A stretch of 33,521 nucleotides of DNA, taken from Clostridium sp. Lineage in GTDB: Bacteria; Bacillota; Clostridia; Clostridiales; Clostridiaceae. The notes under the pieces are model-generated. The model had not been told where the DNA came from. It made no database searches and worked only from the letters and a program-made list of their open reading frames with translations. A program made the translations under genes and the position numbers. Positions 16,874 to 25,585 of this stretch are shown here, piece after piece. Each line of letters begins with the position of its first letter. Position 1 is the first letter of the stretch. The stretch lies in assembly GCA_022773025.1 (NCBI GenBank), contig JALEZF010000077.1, forward strand, positions 1 to 33,521, read 5' to 3'.

Positions 16874-18663
16874 TGGCTAGAAATTCTACCAATCAAGATG
16901 AACAACTAGAATTTCATTCTAGACGATATATATTAAAAAGACTGGCTTCCTACTTGAAACCCTTTAAGGTCAAGGTAGCCATAGTAATACTTCTTATGAT
17001 ATTTGTAACAGCCTGTGGACTTATAAATCCATACCTGCTGAAAATGGCCCTTGATGATTTTGTTCCAAATTCAAATATTCGAGGACTTGTCATCATTGCC
17101 TTAGGTTTTATTGGAGTTAATCTAATCTCATTATTTGTTGCAAGACTTAGAATAATAATGATGTCAGAGGTTACAAACAGCATATTAATAACAATAAGGC
17201 ACGAGCTTTATAGCCACATCCAAAAGCTTTCCTTCTCCTTCTTTGACAATAGACCTGTAGGAAAAGTTCTAGCTCGTGTAATGGGCGATGTAAATGCATT
17301 AAAAACTTTATTTGCTACAAGTATAACAAGCTTTATACCCCAACTTTTAAGCTTAGTATTTGTAACTATTATAATGTTTTCTTTAAACTTTAACCTTGCC
17401 GTAGCTGCAATGATAATACTTCCTTTGTTAGGTTTCGGCCTATTCTCAATAGAGGCAAAATCTAGAGATCGATGGCTGGCTTATAGGCAAAAGCGTTCTA
17501 ACGTCAATGCTTATACTCACGAAGATTTTTCTGGTATAAAGGTTGTTCAAGGTTTTGCAGAAGAAGAAAAATCTGAATCTAGATTCCACAACATGGTTTC
17601 TGAAATGATGGATGCCTTCAACAGTGCTGTAAGACTAAATGATTTGTTCTGGCCTTTAGTAGAACTATCTTGGGGAATTGGAACAATACTAGTTTACTGG
17701 CTTGGTGCCAAGCTTATCGTATCCTCTGATATATCTATAGGAACTCTAGTGGCATTTTCCATGTATATAACCATGTTTTGGCGTCCTATAATGAATATCT
17801 CAGATTTCTATAATACCTTAATAACTAATTTTGCAGCAGCAGAAAGAATATTTGAGATAATGTCTGTTGAACCTGACATAGTATCTATAGAGGGTGCAAA
17901 AGAGATGCCAAAGATAAAAGGGACTGTGGAATTTAAGGATGTTTCCTTCGCTTATGATGACGATGATGTTACAGTACTAAAAAATGTATCTTTCAAGGTT
18001 AATCCTGGGGAAAGTATAGCTTTAGTTGGTGCTACCGGCGCTGGTAAGACTACTATAATAAATCTTTTAAGCAGATTTTATGATGTAACTGAAGGGGCAG
18101 TATTGATTGATGGAATAGATGTACACTCTGTCACCTTGGAATCACTAAGGAGTCAGATGGGAGTAATGCTTCAAGACACCTTCTTATTCTCTGATACAAT
18201 AAAGGAAAATATCCGTTACGGAAGGCTTGATGCAACTGACGAAGAAGTTATAGCTGCAGCCAAGGCCGTAAATGCTCATGACTTTATAATGAAGCTCGAA
18301 AATGGCTATGAAACTGAGGTAAACGAAAGAGGTTCTAGACTTTCAGTTGGACAAAGACAGCTTATTTCCTTTGCAAGAGCCCTTCTTGCTAACCCAAGAA
18401 TATTAATATTAGATGAAGCAACCTCTAATATTGATACCTATACAGAGATGCTGGTTCAAACTGGTATAAACAAGCTATTAATGGGAAGAACTTCTTTTGT
18501 AATAGCTCATAGGCTCTCAACCATTCGTGACTGCGACAAAATCATGGTTATAGATGATGGAAGAATCGTTGAGGCTGGTACTCACGATGAACTTTTGAAG
18601 CTTAAAGGCTACTATTATAATCTTTACATGGCTCAATATCGTTTCTTAAAGGAAGGAGCTTAA
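16873..18663 (+). CDS. Heterodimeric multidrug-type ABC exporter, subunit with catalytic Walker B (BmrD/YheH-like)
   Basis: Second half-transporter, 596 aa, with an N-terminal cytosolic extension of about 30 residues, six membrane segments and a nucleotide-binding domain. Walker A is GATGAGKT (386-393). Walker B is ILILDE with the catalytic Glu515, and the H-loop His is 546. The signature reads LSVGQ (490-494) instead of LSGGQ. In the heterodimer this altered signature faces the altered Walker B of the upstream subunit, so one ATP site is degenerate and one is canonical. Start and upstream stop overlap by one base, so translation is coupled. A 22-bp hairpin terminates the operon. Confidence 0.92.
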   Translation: MARNSTNQDEQLEFHSRRYILKRLASYLKPFKVKVAIVILLMIFVTACGLINPYLLKMALDDFVPNSNIRGLVIIALGFIGVNLISLFVARLRIIMMSEVTNSILITIRHELYSHIQKLSFSFFDNRPVGKVLARVMGDVNALKTLFATSITSFIPQLLSLVFVTIIMFSLNFNLAVAAMIILPLLGFGLFSIEAKSRDRWLAYRQKRSNVNAYTHEDFSGIKVVQGFAEEEKSESRFHNMVSEMMDAFNSAVRLNDLFWPLVELSWGIGTILVYWLGAKLIVSSDISIGTLVAFSMYITMFWRPIMNISDFYNTLITNFAAAERIFEIMSVEPDIVSIEGAKEMPKIKGTVEFKDVSFAYDDDDVTVLKNVSFKVNPGESIALVGATGAGKTTIINLLSRFYDVTEGAVLIDGIDVHSVTLESLRSQMGVMLQDTFLFSDTIKENIRYGRLDATDEEVIAAAKAVNAHDFIMKLENGYETEVNERGSRLSVGQRQLISFARALLANPRILILDEATSNIDTYTEMLVQTGINKLLMGRTSFVIAHRLSTIRDCDKIMVIDDGRIVEAGTHDELLKLKGYYYNLYMAQYRFLKEGA

Positions 18664-18706
18664 GATATTCTTACTTCAGATATAATTGAATACACTAAGA
18701 TACTTT

Positions 18707-18758
18707 AAAATAAAACAGGGTAGAAAGTAACAATGCACTTTCTACCCTGTTTTATTTT
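18707..18758. terminator. Bidirectional terminator between the efflux operon and the GGDEF gene
   Basis: Perfect 22-bp stem (18707-18728 with 18737-18758, core ACAGGGTAGAAAGT) and an 8-base loop. A-rich and T-rich flanks allow it to work on both strands. It touches the stop codon of the minus-strand gene. Confidence 0.92.
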
Positions 18759-20415
18759 ATAGGTAATTATTAATTGTAGTGGAAACAATATTGACCATGT
18801 TTTTTCCCATATGTTTAGAAATATAAAGTTGCTTATCTGCCATATCTATTGCAGTTTTTATATCTCTTAAGTCAGACGTATATCCTATAACTCCGCCAAT
18901 ACTTAAGGTCACATTTTCCGATTCACCCTCATTATACTTAATGTTTAATTTACTAACCTTATTTCTAAAGTCTTCCCCTATATTCAAAGCTTCTTCATAG
19001 GTTATATCCTTTTTAAAGAAAATAAACTCCTCTCCACCATACCTTCCAGTTAAAGATTTTAGAGATGAATTTTTCTCCTTTAATGCTCTAGCCACCTTCT
19101 TTAGACACTCGTCACCTTCAGCATGACCCCAATGATCATTAAACCTTTTAAAATCATCTATATCCATAATCATAATAAAAATACTTTGATTTCTATTCCT
19201 GCATTCAGCCCATAAATTGTTCATGCATGTATCTATAAGATGTCTATTTGCAAGACCTGTTAGATGATCATAATTAGCCTTTTCTTTTAAGGAATCATTC
19301 AATGATATTAGCTCTTTTACCTTTTCCTCATGGCTATGTATTTCATCTTCTAGCTGTTCATTTATAATTCTAAAAGACTCTATCTTAGAATTCATATTTA
19401 GTTTTGCTAGCTCAAACTTTATTATCTCAAGCTTGTATCCAATTGTCATTGCATTTATTTTTTCGTGGACATTATAATGCTTTTTTTGATACTCCAACGC
19501 AAGCTTATACTCTGAGTTCTCCTCATAGTAGTCAGCGAGTATAAAGTATATATAACTCAACTTTCTGTCGTTATTTATCTCACTGCAGTATTTTATCGCC
19601 TCATTAAAATAAGTCATTGCATCCTCTAAGTTTTCCTTTAAACTTATCCTTCCCATTCCTATGAGCGCATCTACTTCATAAAGTCCACCCTTTATATTTT
19701 TAAATCTCTTTAATGATTCCTTATAATATGATTTGGCCTTTTCATAGTCCTCTAGCTTTACATATACATTACCCATTTGGCTTTCTACTTGGCCCATCTC
19801 AATAAAATCTTTATGCTCTATTGCATTATCATAACTTTTAGTTAGATAGTCCATGGCCTCATCAAATCTCCCCATAGCAAAGTAGACTTTTCCTATATTC
19901 TTTAATATATATCCTTTATTTTCATCTAAGTTTTTCTCTTCACAAATATCATAAGCTTGCTTATTATATTCAAGAGCTTCATTAAATTTCTTAGATTCTC
20001 TATAGATTTCACCTATATTACTTAAAAGACACGTAAGCATATAGCTGTCACCTATATCATTACATAAAGTTAAAGCTTCAAACAAATATTGAATTGCTTT
20101 ATCATAAACACTGCTATAGTAATATGCAATTGAAATCATATTTAATGCCTTAACCTTTTGCTCCTTATCCCCTATACTTTCAAAGATCTCCAAAGCTTTA
20201 TATGCATGTTTTAGACATAGAGCGACTTGTCCTTTTACTTTATGTATCATACATAAACTCATTAGGCTCATACCTTGTTGTAATAGTAGATTATTTTGTA
20301 GTGAAAGGTTGTAAGCTTCCTCAGCTACTTCATAGGCTTTATCTAAATCTTTATCTAAAATCTTATCTATTTGCTCAATTTTACTGTTTACTTCATCCGA
20401 AATTTTTTTATCCAT
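18757..20415 (-). CDS. Cytosolic TPR-repeat diguanylate cyclase (GGDEF domain)
   Basis: The 552-aa protein has no signal peptide or membrane segment. Residues about 20-320 consist of tetratricopeptide-like helical repeats (for example LLSNIGEIYRES, YILKNIGKVYFAMGRFDEA, QMGNVYVKLEDYEKA), followed by a coiled coil (about 330-380) and a GGDEF domain (about 381-545). That domain has DHLTGLANR (383-391), the metal-binding MDIDDFKRFND (417-427) and the active-site motif GGEEF (460-464). The active motif is intact, so synthesis of cyclic di-GMP is expected. No RxxD inhibitory site is seen upstream of it. The TPR region probably receives a protein or peptide signal. ATG with CTGGAGG before it. A TTGAAA-17-AATAAT promoter lies upstream. 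Confidence 0.93.
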   Translation of the reverse strand: MDKKISDEVNSKIEQIDKILDKDLDKAYEVAEEAYNLSLQNNLLLQQGMSLMSLCMIHKVKGQVALCLKHAYKALEIFESIGDKEQKVKALNMISIAYYYSSVYDKAIQYLFEALTLCNDIGDSYMLTCLLSNIGEIYRESKKFNEALEYNKQAYDICEEKNLDENKGYILKNIGKVYFAMGRFDEAMDYLTKSYDNAIEHKDFIEMGQVESQMGNVYVKLEDYEKAKSYYKESLKRFKNIKGGLYEVDALIGMGRISLKENLEDAMTYFNEAIKYCSEINNDRKLSYIYFILADYYEENSEYKLALEYQKKHYNVHEKINAMTIGYKLEIIKFELAKLNMNSKIESFRIINEQLEDEIHSHEEKVKELISLNDSLKEKANYDHLTGLANRHLIDTCMNNLWAECRNRNQSIFIMIMDIDDFKRFNDHWGHAEGDECLKKVARALKEKNSSLKSLTGRYGGEEFIFFKKDITYEEALNIGEDFRNKVSKLNIKYNEGESENVTLSIGGVIGYTSDLRDIKTAIDMADKQLYISKHMGKNMVNIVSTTINNYL

Positions 20416-20470
20416 AAAAGCCTCCAGTTATTGAATGTTTTAATATTTAAATTTTTAATGACTTATTAAA

Positions 20471-20499
20471 ATTATTTCATATTTTTCACAATTTTTCAA
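20471..20499 (-). promoter_or_regulatory. Possible promoter of the TPR-GGDEF gene
   Basis: On the minus strand -35 TTGAAA (20499-20494), 17-bp spacer, -10 AATAAT (20476-20471). Confidence 0.4.
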
Positions 20500-20651
20500 C
20501 CTTATTTTGGTAAATAATTTGAATTAGTAATTATTTTGTATTTTTAATCAACATAGGAATCTTTAATTTTATATTTTTCACTTTACTTTGTGTAACTCTA
20601 CCTTAATCTTAAGAATATCATATAACATACTACTAATATTTAGGGGATTTT

Positions 20652-21164
20652 ATGAGTTATACAACTGATAGGCAACCTCAAGGACTTTTAAATGACACTG
20701 GAACTTTGCTTAGAGAAGGAATGATTGCAGAAATAGTTGCTATTAATGACTACACTAGATTTATCAGTGCTACAGATAATAAAGAAGTTAAAGATTTATT
20801 CCATCACATAAGAGAAGAAGAAAAGCATCATTACATGGAATTTCTTGATGCTTTAAGATCTATAGACGAAGAGGAATGCAAATTAGCTAAGGAGTTCTCA
20901 GAGCATCCTCCAATATCTGAAAGAGATAAATATAAAGATGAAAGTCACATGAAAAGTTCAAAGAATGGTCTTCTTACTGACATTAGAGATGCTATAAAAG
21001 GCGAATTAGAAGCCATAGTTCTCTATGAGGATCTTATTTCTCATCTTAGGGATGAAACGTTAATTGAACTGATCCGCCATATAACAAAAGAAGAAAAGGA
21101 ACATACAGAAGAACTTACGAAAGCTTTAACAATCTTAGACAAAGATAAGTACGAATCTATATAA
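20652..21164 (+). CDS. Ferritin-like / rubrerythrin-type diiron domain protein
   Basis: Four-helix protein of 170 aa with the carboxylate-histidine pattern of ferritin-like diiron proteins. It has Glu27 in helix 1, E56xxH59 in REEEKHH, Glu118/Glu120 in GELEAIVLYEDL, and E148xxH151 in KEEKEH. The two-fold repeat of E...ExxH supports a bound di-iron centre. There is no C-terminal rubredoxin domain, so it is not a full rubrerythrin. A role in oxidative-stress defence or iron handling is the usual expectation but is not shown by the sequence. The gene stands alone, divergent from the GGDEF gene, with TAGGGGATTTT before the ATG and a terminator behind. Confidence 0.85.
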   Translation: MSYTTDRQPQGLLNDTGTLLREGMIAEIVAINDYTRFISATDNKEVKDLFHHIREEEKHHYMEFLDALRSIDEEECKLAKEFSEHPPISERDKYKDESHMKSSKNGLLTDIRDAIKGELEAIVLYEDLISHLRDETLIELIRHITKEEKEHTEELTKALTILDKDKYESI

Positions 21165-21173
21165 CCACAAAAC

Positions 21174-21214
21174 ACAGTCTCATGTCATAGATTATATGAG
21201 ACTGTTTCTTTTTA
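21174..21214 (+). terminator. Intrinsic terminator after the ferritin-like gene
   Basis: Ten-bp stem ACAGTCTCAT/ATGAGACTGT with a 12-base loop, followed by TTCTTTTT. Confidence 0.8.
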
Positions 21215-21224
21215 ATGTTAATAG

Positions 21225-21252
21225 TTGATTTTTTTTATAACATGGTTATAAT
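21225..21252 (+). promoter_or_regulatory. Predicted promoter of the T-box-asnS transcript
   Basis: -35 TTGATT (21225-21230), 16-bp spacer, -10 TATAAT (21247-21252), just before the T-box leader. Confidence 0.6.
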
Positions 21253-21259
21253 ATATTGT

Positions 21260-21541
21260 ATATAATAAATTATGGCTGTGATGAGAAGAGTAGATATAAG
21301 AGGTAATCTTAGCGAGCGAGGGATGGTGAAAGCCTTGTATGAAACTTATATTGAAGAACATCTCTGAGCTTCTAACCGAAATCTTTTTAGAGAGTAGACT
21401 TAGACGGAGTCAACCCGTTATATGTTGAACTGCATTGTATTGTGCAGATATGAGCGGCTGTTTTTCAGCAAATTGGGTGGTACCACGGAATTATACCTTT
21501 CGTCCCTTATATTTTTAGGGATGGAAGGTTTTTTTATTTTA
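21260..21541 (+). promoter_or_regulatory. T-box riboswitch (tRNA-Asn sensing) controlling asnS
   Basis: The leader starts with GCTGTGATGAGAAGAGTA, typical of T-box stem I, followed by GATGGTGAAAGCC of the distal stem I. The segment GAGCTTCTAACCGAA places an AAC (Asn) specifier codon at 21374-21376. The T-box antiterminator consensus TTGGGTGGTACCACGG is at 21473-21488. The terminator pairs CCTTTCGTCCC (21496-21506) with GGGATGGAAGG (21518-21528) and runs into seven T. Uncharged tRNA-Asn should stabilise the antiterminator and turn on asnS. Confidence 0.95.
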
Positions 21542-21569
21542 TATTCATATATTGAAAGGAGTTTTTACA

Positions 21570-22961
21570 ATGGAAAAGATATCTATAAAAGAACTTTATA
21601 GAAACAGTGACAAATATATAGATAGTGAAGTATCTATATGCGGTTGGATTAGAACACTTAGGGATTCTAAGACTTTTGGATTCATAGAATTAAATGACGG
21701 TACATTTTTCAAAAATCTTCAAATAGTTTTTGATGACGCTCTAGAAAACTTTAAGGAGGTTTCAAAGCTTCCTATAAGTTCATCACTTACAGTTGTAGGA
21801 AAAGTAGTTGCTACTCCACAGGCAAAGCAGCCTTTTGAAATAAAAGCTACTGCTATAGTTATTGAAGGATTATCAAACTCTGATTATCCTCTTCAAAAGA
21901 AGAGACATAGCTTTGAGTACCTTAGATCAATAGCTCACTTAAGACCAAGAAGTAATGCATTTTCAGCAGTATTCAGAGTAAGATCTGTAGCTGCTTATGC
22001 TATCCACAAATTCTTCCAAGAAAGAGGATTTGTATACACTCATACTCCAATAATAACTGGAAGCGACTGCGAAGGTGCAGGAGAAATGTTCCAACTTACA
22101 ACTTTAGACCTTAACGATATTCCAAAAACTGAAGACGGAGCTATAGACTTCAAAGAAGACTTCTTTGGAAAAGAAACTAACCTTACAGTTTCTGGTCAGT
22201 TAAACGCTGAATGTTTCGCTTTAGCATTTAAGAATGTTTATACTTTTGGACCAACTTTCAGAGCTGAAAACTCAAATACAGCAAGACACGCTGCTGAGTT
22301 CTGGATGATAGAGCCTGAAATAGCATTTGCTGATCTTCAAGATGACATGGAGCTTGCAGAAGATATGCTTAAGTATGTTATAAAGTATGTTATGGATGAA
22401 TGTCCTGAAGAGATGCAATTCTTCAGCTCATTTGTTGACAAAGGATTATTAGATAGATTAACTCATGTAGTTTCTTCTGATTTCGGAAGAGTAAGCTACA
22501 CTGAAGCTGTAGAAATTTTAGAGAAGGCTGACAAGAAGTTTGAATACCCAGTATCATGGGGTTCTGACCTTCAAACTGAGCATGAAAGATACTTAACAGA
22601 AGAAGTATTTAAGAGACCAGTTTTCATAACTGACTATCCAAAGGAAATCAAGGCATTCTATATGAGAATGAATGATGATGGAAAGACTGTTGCAGCTACT
22701 GACTGCTTAGTTCCTGGTATAGGAGAAATTATCGGTGGAAGCCAAAGAGAAGAAAGACTTGACGTTCTTGAAAAGAGAATTGAAGAGCTTGGACTTCACA
22801 AGGAAGATTACTGGTGGTATTTAGAGCTTAGAAAATACGGTGGAACAAAACACGCTGGTTTTGGATTAGGCTTTGAAAGACTTATTATGTACATCACTGG
22901 AATGAGCAACATCAGAGACGTTATACCATTCCCAAGAACCACTGGAACTGCAGAATTCTAA
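21570..22961 (+). CDS. asnS: Asparaginyl-tRNA synthetase
   Basis: Class IIb synthetase charging tRNA-Asn. The 463-aa protein has an N-terminal OB-fold anticodon-binding domain (about 1-105; [20 protein letters not shown]), motif 2 with FRAEN (230-234), and motif 3 GFGLGFERL close to the C-terminus. A lysine- and acid-rich insert between QLTTLDL and LTVSGQL is as expected for bacterial AsnRS rather than AspRS. The ATG at 21570 is chosen for the AAAGGAG site 8 bases upstream. An in-frame TTG six codons earlier overlaps the region before that site. Preceded by a T-box with an AAC specifier, which agrees with the assignment. Confidence 0.98.
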   Translation: MEKISIKELYRNSDKYIDSEVSICGWIRTLRDSKTFGFIELNDGTFFKNLQIVFDDALENFKEVSKLPISSSLTVVGKVVATPQAKQPFEIKATAIVIEGLSNSDYPLQKKRHSFEYLRSIAHLRPRSNAFSAVFRVRSVAAYAIHKFFQERGFVYTHTPIITGSDCEGAGEMFQLTTLDLNDIPKTEDGAIDFKEDFFGKETNLTVSGQLNAECFALAFKNVYTFGPTFRAENSNTARHAAEFWMIEPEIAFADLQDDMELAEDMLKYVIKYVMDECPEEMQFFSSFVDKGLLDRLTHVVSSDFGRVSYTEAVEILEKADKKFEYPVSWGSDLQTEHERYLTEEVFKRPVFITDYPKEIKAFYMRMNDDGKTVAATDCLVPGIGEIIGGSQREERLDVLEKRIEELGLHKEDYWWYLELRKYGGTKHAGFGLGFERLIMYITGMSNIRDVIPFPRTTGTAEF

Positions 22962-22976
22962 AATTATAAATTTTAT

Positions 22977-23021
22977 AAAGGTACTCTAAGAATCTAATTT
23001 TATTATTCTTAGAGTACCTTT
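22977..23021 (+). terminator. Intrinsic terminator after asnS
   Basis: Perfect 17-bp stem (22977-22993 with 23005-23021; core GGTACTCTAAGAAT), 11-base loop, T-rich end. Confidence 0.85.
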
Positions 23022-23098
23022 TATGTTAGAATTATTTTTATAAACTCAAACTAAGAATTATAATTTTTTGATGCATATCTGCACAGAAAGGACGACTT

Positions 23099-23746
23099 AT
23101 GGATAAAACTTTAATTATTGAGACTACTAAAAAATTTGTTCATGATAAATTATACGGAGAAGGCAGTGGTCACGACTGGTTTCATATTGAAAGAGTGTAT
23201 AACACTTCAAAATTTCTAGCCTCCAAAGAAAATGCGGACAATTTTATTGTGGAGATGACAGCTCTTCTTCATGATATAGATGATTGGAAATTTTCCGAGG
23301 GTACTGAGACAAACACTTCTAGAACTGAAGCTTTTCTCAGATCTCAAAATATAGATGAAGCTTCAATAAATCATATTTTAACTATCATTAGAACCATGTC
23401 CTTTAAAGGTGGTGTAGTTGACTCTACTCAAAATACTATAGAAGGAATGGTGGTTCAAGATGCTGATAGATTAGACGCTATCGGAGCAATTGGAATAGCA
23501 AGAACCTTTGCCTATGGTGGTCACAAGAATCGTCCAATTTATGACCCTTCCATAAAACCCATGGAATTTTCATCTTTAGACCAAGTTAAAAACGCAGAAA
23601 ATCATACTATAAATCACTTTTATGAAAAACTTCTAAAGCTAAAGGATCTTATGAATACAGAGACAGCAAAGAAGCTAGCTCAGGAAAGACACGATTTTAT
23701 GTTAAGATTTTTAGATGAGTTCTACAATGAATGGAATTTCAAATAA
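23099..23746 (+). CDS. HD-domain metal-dependent phosphohydrolase (YpgQ-like)
   Basis: The 215-aa protein has the HD metal-binding set H29 (GHDWFHIERV), H58-D59 (ALLHDIDD) and Asp123/Asp126 in VQDADRLDAIGAIGIAR. This pattern and the segment FAYGGHKNRPIYDP match the YpgQ/YedJ group of HD hydrolases. YpgQ of Bacillus subtilis has been reported as a nucleoside triphosphate pyrophosphohydrolase. The substrate here is not determinable from sequence. The ATG follows AAAGGACGACTT. The gene is flanked by the asnS terminator and a 50-base palindromic terminator, so it is monocistronic. Confidence 0.88.
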   Translation: MDKTLIIETTKKFVHDKLYGEGSGHDWFHIERVYNTSKFLASKENADNFIVEMTALLHDIDDWKFSEGTETNTSRTEAFLRSQNIDEASINHILTIIRTMSFKGGVVDSTQNTIEGMVVQDADRLDAIGAIGIARTFAYGGHKNRPIYDPSIKPMEFSSLDQVKNAENHTINHFYEKLLKLKDLMNTETAKKLAQERHDFMLRFLDEFYNEWNFK

Positions 23747-23780
23747 TCCTCTACCTATATGAAACATAATCTTCATTGTA

Positions 23781-23830
23781 TAAAAAATAGGGGCATTATC
23801 ATTTTAAAATGATAATGCCCCTATTTTTTA
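23781..23830. terminator. Bidirectional terminator, 50-base perfect palindrome
   Basis: The entire 50 bases read the same on both strands (arms begin TAAAAAATAGGGGCATTATC), giving a stem of up to about 23 bp with A/T runs on both sides. It serves the HD gene and the convergent aminopeptidase gene. Confidence 0.93.
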
Positions 23831-23831
23831 T

Positions 23832-25304
23832 CTAGTTTTCTCTTGCTAAATAGTAAAGACTTCTAAGTGGTGCAGCTGTTCCACCTGCTGTTAAGTAATC
23901 CTTAGCACCATCCATGAAGCTTGTACCTGCTATATCAAGATGAAGCCATGGCATTGGTTTGTATAAGAATTCTCCAATGAATAAACCTGCTGTTATAGTT
24001 CCAGCAAATCTTCCACCAGAGTTCTTGTAATCTGCTACCTTAGAGTTAAGAAGTTCTTTGTATTCTTCAAAAGCTGGAAGCTGCCAGAATTTTTCCCCTG
24101 AACGCTTACCTGCACTTAAAAGATCATCATAGAAAATCTCATCATTAGTTATAACACCAGTTGTTAATGTTCCTAGCGCTCCTAAAACAGCTCCAGTTAA
24201 AGTTGCTACATCTACAACTTTATTTACATTTTCTTTAGATGTTATATAGTAGATAGCGTCTGCTAGGGTAAGTCTTCCTTCAGCGTCAGTGCTGAATATT
24301 TCTATAGTTTTTCCTGCCATAGAAGATATTACATCTCCTGGCTTATATGCATCATTAGAAACTAAATTCTCGCAAGCAGCAACTACTGCTACTACATTTT
24401 TCTTTAATTTCATTTCAGCGATAGAACACATTGCTCCTATTACAGCAGCAGCGCCTCCCATATCACTCTTCATATCTATCATTCCTTGATTAGGCTTAAG
24501 AGAGTATCCGCCTGAATCATAAGTAAGTCCCTTTCCAACTAATCCAAGGATATTTTCCTTGTCCTCTTCATTCCCAAAGTATCTCATGATTATGAATCTT
24601 GGCTTATTGAAAGCTGCCATTCCTACTGCTAAGAAGGCTTCCATTCCTAATTCCTTTATCTGTTTTTCATCTAATACTTCCACCTCAAAGCCATACTCTT
24701 TTCCTGCTTCTACGGCTTTCTCAGCTAACGTCTCTGGATAAAGTGTATTTGCTGGCTCATTTACTAAATCTCTAGCAAAGATTGTTGATTTAATAAGGCT
24801 TACTCCCTCTTTTAACGCAGCTTCTAGAGTTTCTCTATCTTCCTCATTAAAATCAACTATGTAAACTTCCTTTAAAGTACTTTCTCTCTTATTGCTTTTA
24901 TATTTATCAAAGCTATAATCAGCTAGAGCCATTCCTTCTGCTATAGCCTTAATTGTACCCTTTTTACATAATCCTTCTGTTTCAAAGAATTTAACTGCCA
25001 TAGATGAAATCTTTAGCTCATTTATTTTCTTTATAACTTTAGAAAATATCTTTCTTATAGATTCTGAATCTATATCTTCCTTCTTTCCAAGTCCCACAAG
25101 AAGAACATGTTTTATAGCCTCTTCAGAAACCTTAGTGAAATGATAAGTCTCTCCTTTTGCTGCCTTGAAAGCTTCTCTATTTCTTACCGAATTTATTAGC
25201 GCCTTCATACCTTCACAGCTTACACATAATTCTTGGTTTTCAAATACTGGAACAACTACACATTCTAGTGATGAGCAGCCATTACCACTTAATTTAAATT
25301 CCAT
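23832..25304 (-). CDS. pepA: Leucyl aminopeptidase, M17 family
   Basis: Cytosolic di-metal aminopeptidase that removes N-terminal residues from peptides. In the 490-aa protein the M17 active-site ligands are all present: Lys258 and Asp263 in GKGLTYDSGG, Lys270 in SLKP, Asp281 in MKSDM, and Asp340, Glu342 and Arg344 in STDAEGRL. The N-terminal regulatory domain (about 1-160) is divergent, as usual. The ATG at 25304 is chosen because GGGGGAAAGAAT precedes it. A longer frame begins 18 codons earlier without a binding site. It lies downstream of a small peptide gene but a hairpin with a T-rich tail separates them. Confidence 0.95.
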   Translation of the reverse strand: MEFKLSGNGCSSLECVVVPVFENQELCVSCEGMKALINSVRNREAFKAAKGETYHFTKVSEEAIKHVLLVGLGKKEDIDSESIRKIFSKVIKKINELKISSMAVKFFETEGLCKKGTIKAIAEGMALADYSFDKYKSNKRESTLKEVYIVDFNEEDRETLEAALKEGVSLIKSTIFARDLVNEPANTLYPETLAEKAVEAGKEYGFEVEVLDEKQIKELGMEAFLAVGMAAFNKPRFIIMRYFGNEEDKENILGLVGKGLTYDSGGYSLKPNQGMIDMKSDMGGAAAVIGAMCSIAEMKLKKNVVAVVAACENLVSNDAYKPGDVISSMAGKTIEIFSTDAEGRLTLADAIYYITSKENVNKVVDVATLTGAVLGALGTLTTGVITNDEIFYDDLLSAGKRSGEKFWQLPAFEEYKELLNSKVADYKNSGGRFAGTITAGLFIGEFLYKPMPWLHLDIAGTSFMDGAKDYLTAGGTAAPLRSLYYLAREN

Positions 25305-25324
25305 ATTCTTTCCCCCTTTGTAAA

Positions 25325-25362
25325 AATAATGACTAGAGAGATTTGTCCCTCTAGTCATTAGT
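25325..25362 (-). terminator. Hairpin between the 39-aa peptide gene and pepA
   Basis: Eleven-bp stem AATGACTAGAG/CTCTAGTCATT with a 10-base loop. On the minus strand it is followed by ATTTTTAC, so it can terminate the small gene's transcript, or act as an attenuator 23 bases before the pepA start. Confidence 0.6.
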
Positions 25363-25394
25363 ATAGTTTATTTTCGTATTTAATCCAATAAATT

Positions 25395-25514
25395 TTATTT
25401 CATAAACCAAGTTGGTATTGCATTCCCCAGACGTATATCACTGTTAAGCAGTGCTGTAAGTGTTAAAGTTAATATTATAGCTATGGCAACTAACCTTATA
25501 ATTCTCTTATTCAT
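25395..25514 (-). CDS. 39-aa small secreted or membrane peptide, unknown function
   Basis: ORF of 39 codons with an excellent ribosome binding site (AAGGAGGAATTTTT before the ATG). The product begins MNKRIIRLVAIAIILT, a basic N-terminus followed by a hydrophobic run (about 8-23), and ends NSDIRLGNAIPTWFMK. This looks like a signal peptide or single membrane helix with a 16-residue outer tail. The layout resembles precursor peptides for signalling or small membrane proteins. No family was recognised. It lies between nrdG (80 bases upstream) and the hairpin before pepA. A small hairpin ATCTAT/ATAGAT stands just upstream of its binding site. Confidence 0.6.
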   Translation of the reverse strand: MNKRIIRLVAIAIILTLTLTALLNSDIRLGNAIPTWFMK

Positions 25515-25585
25515 AAAAATTCCTCCTTACCATCTATATACCCATAGATTGTGTTAAATTCAGATTTTTATAACAAGAGAATATC

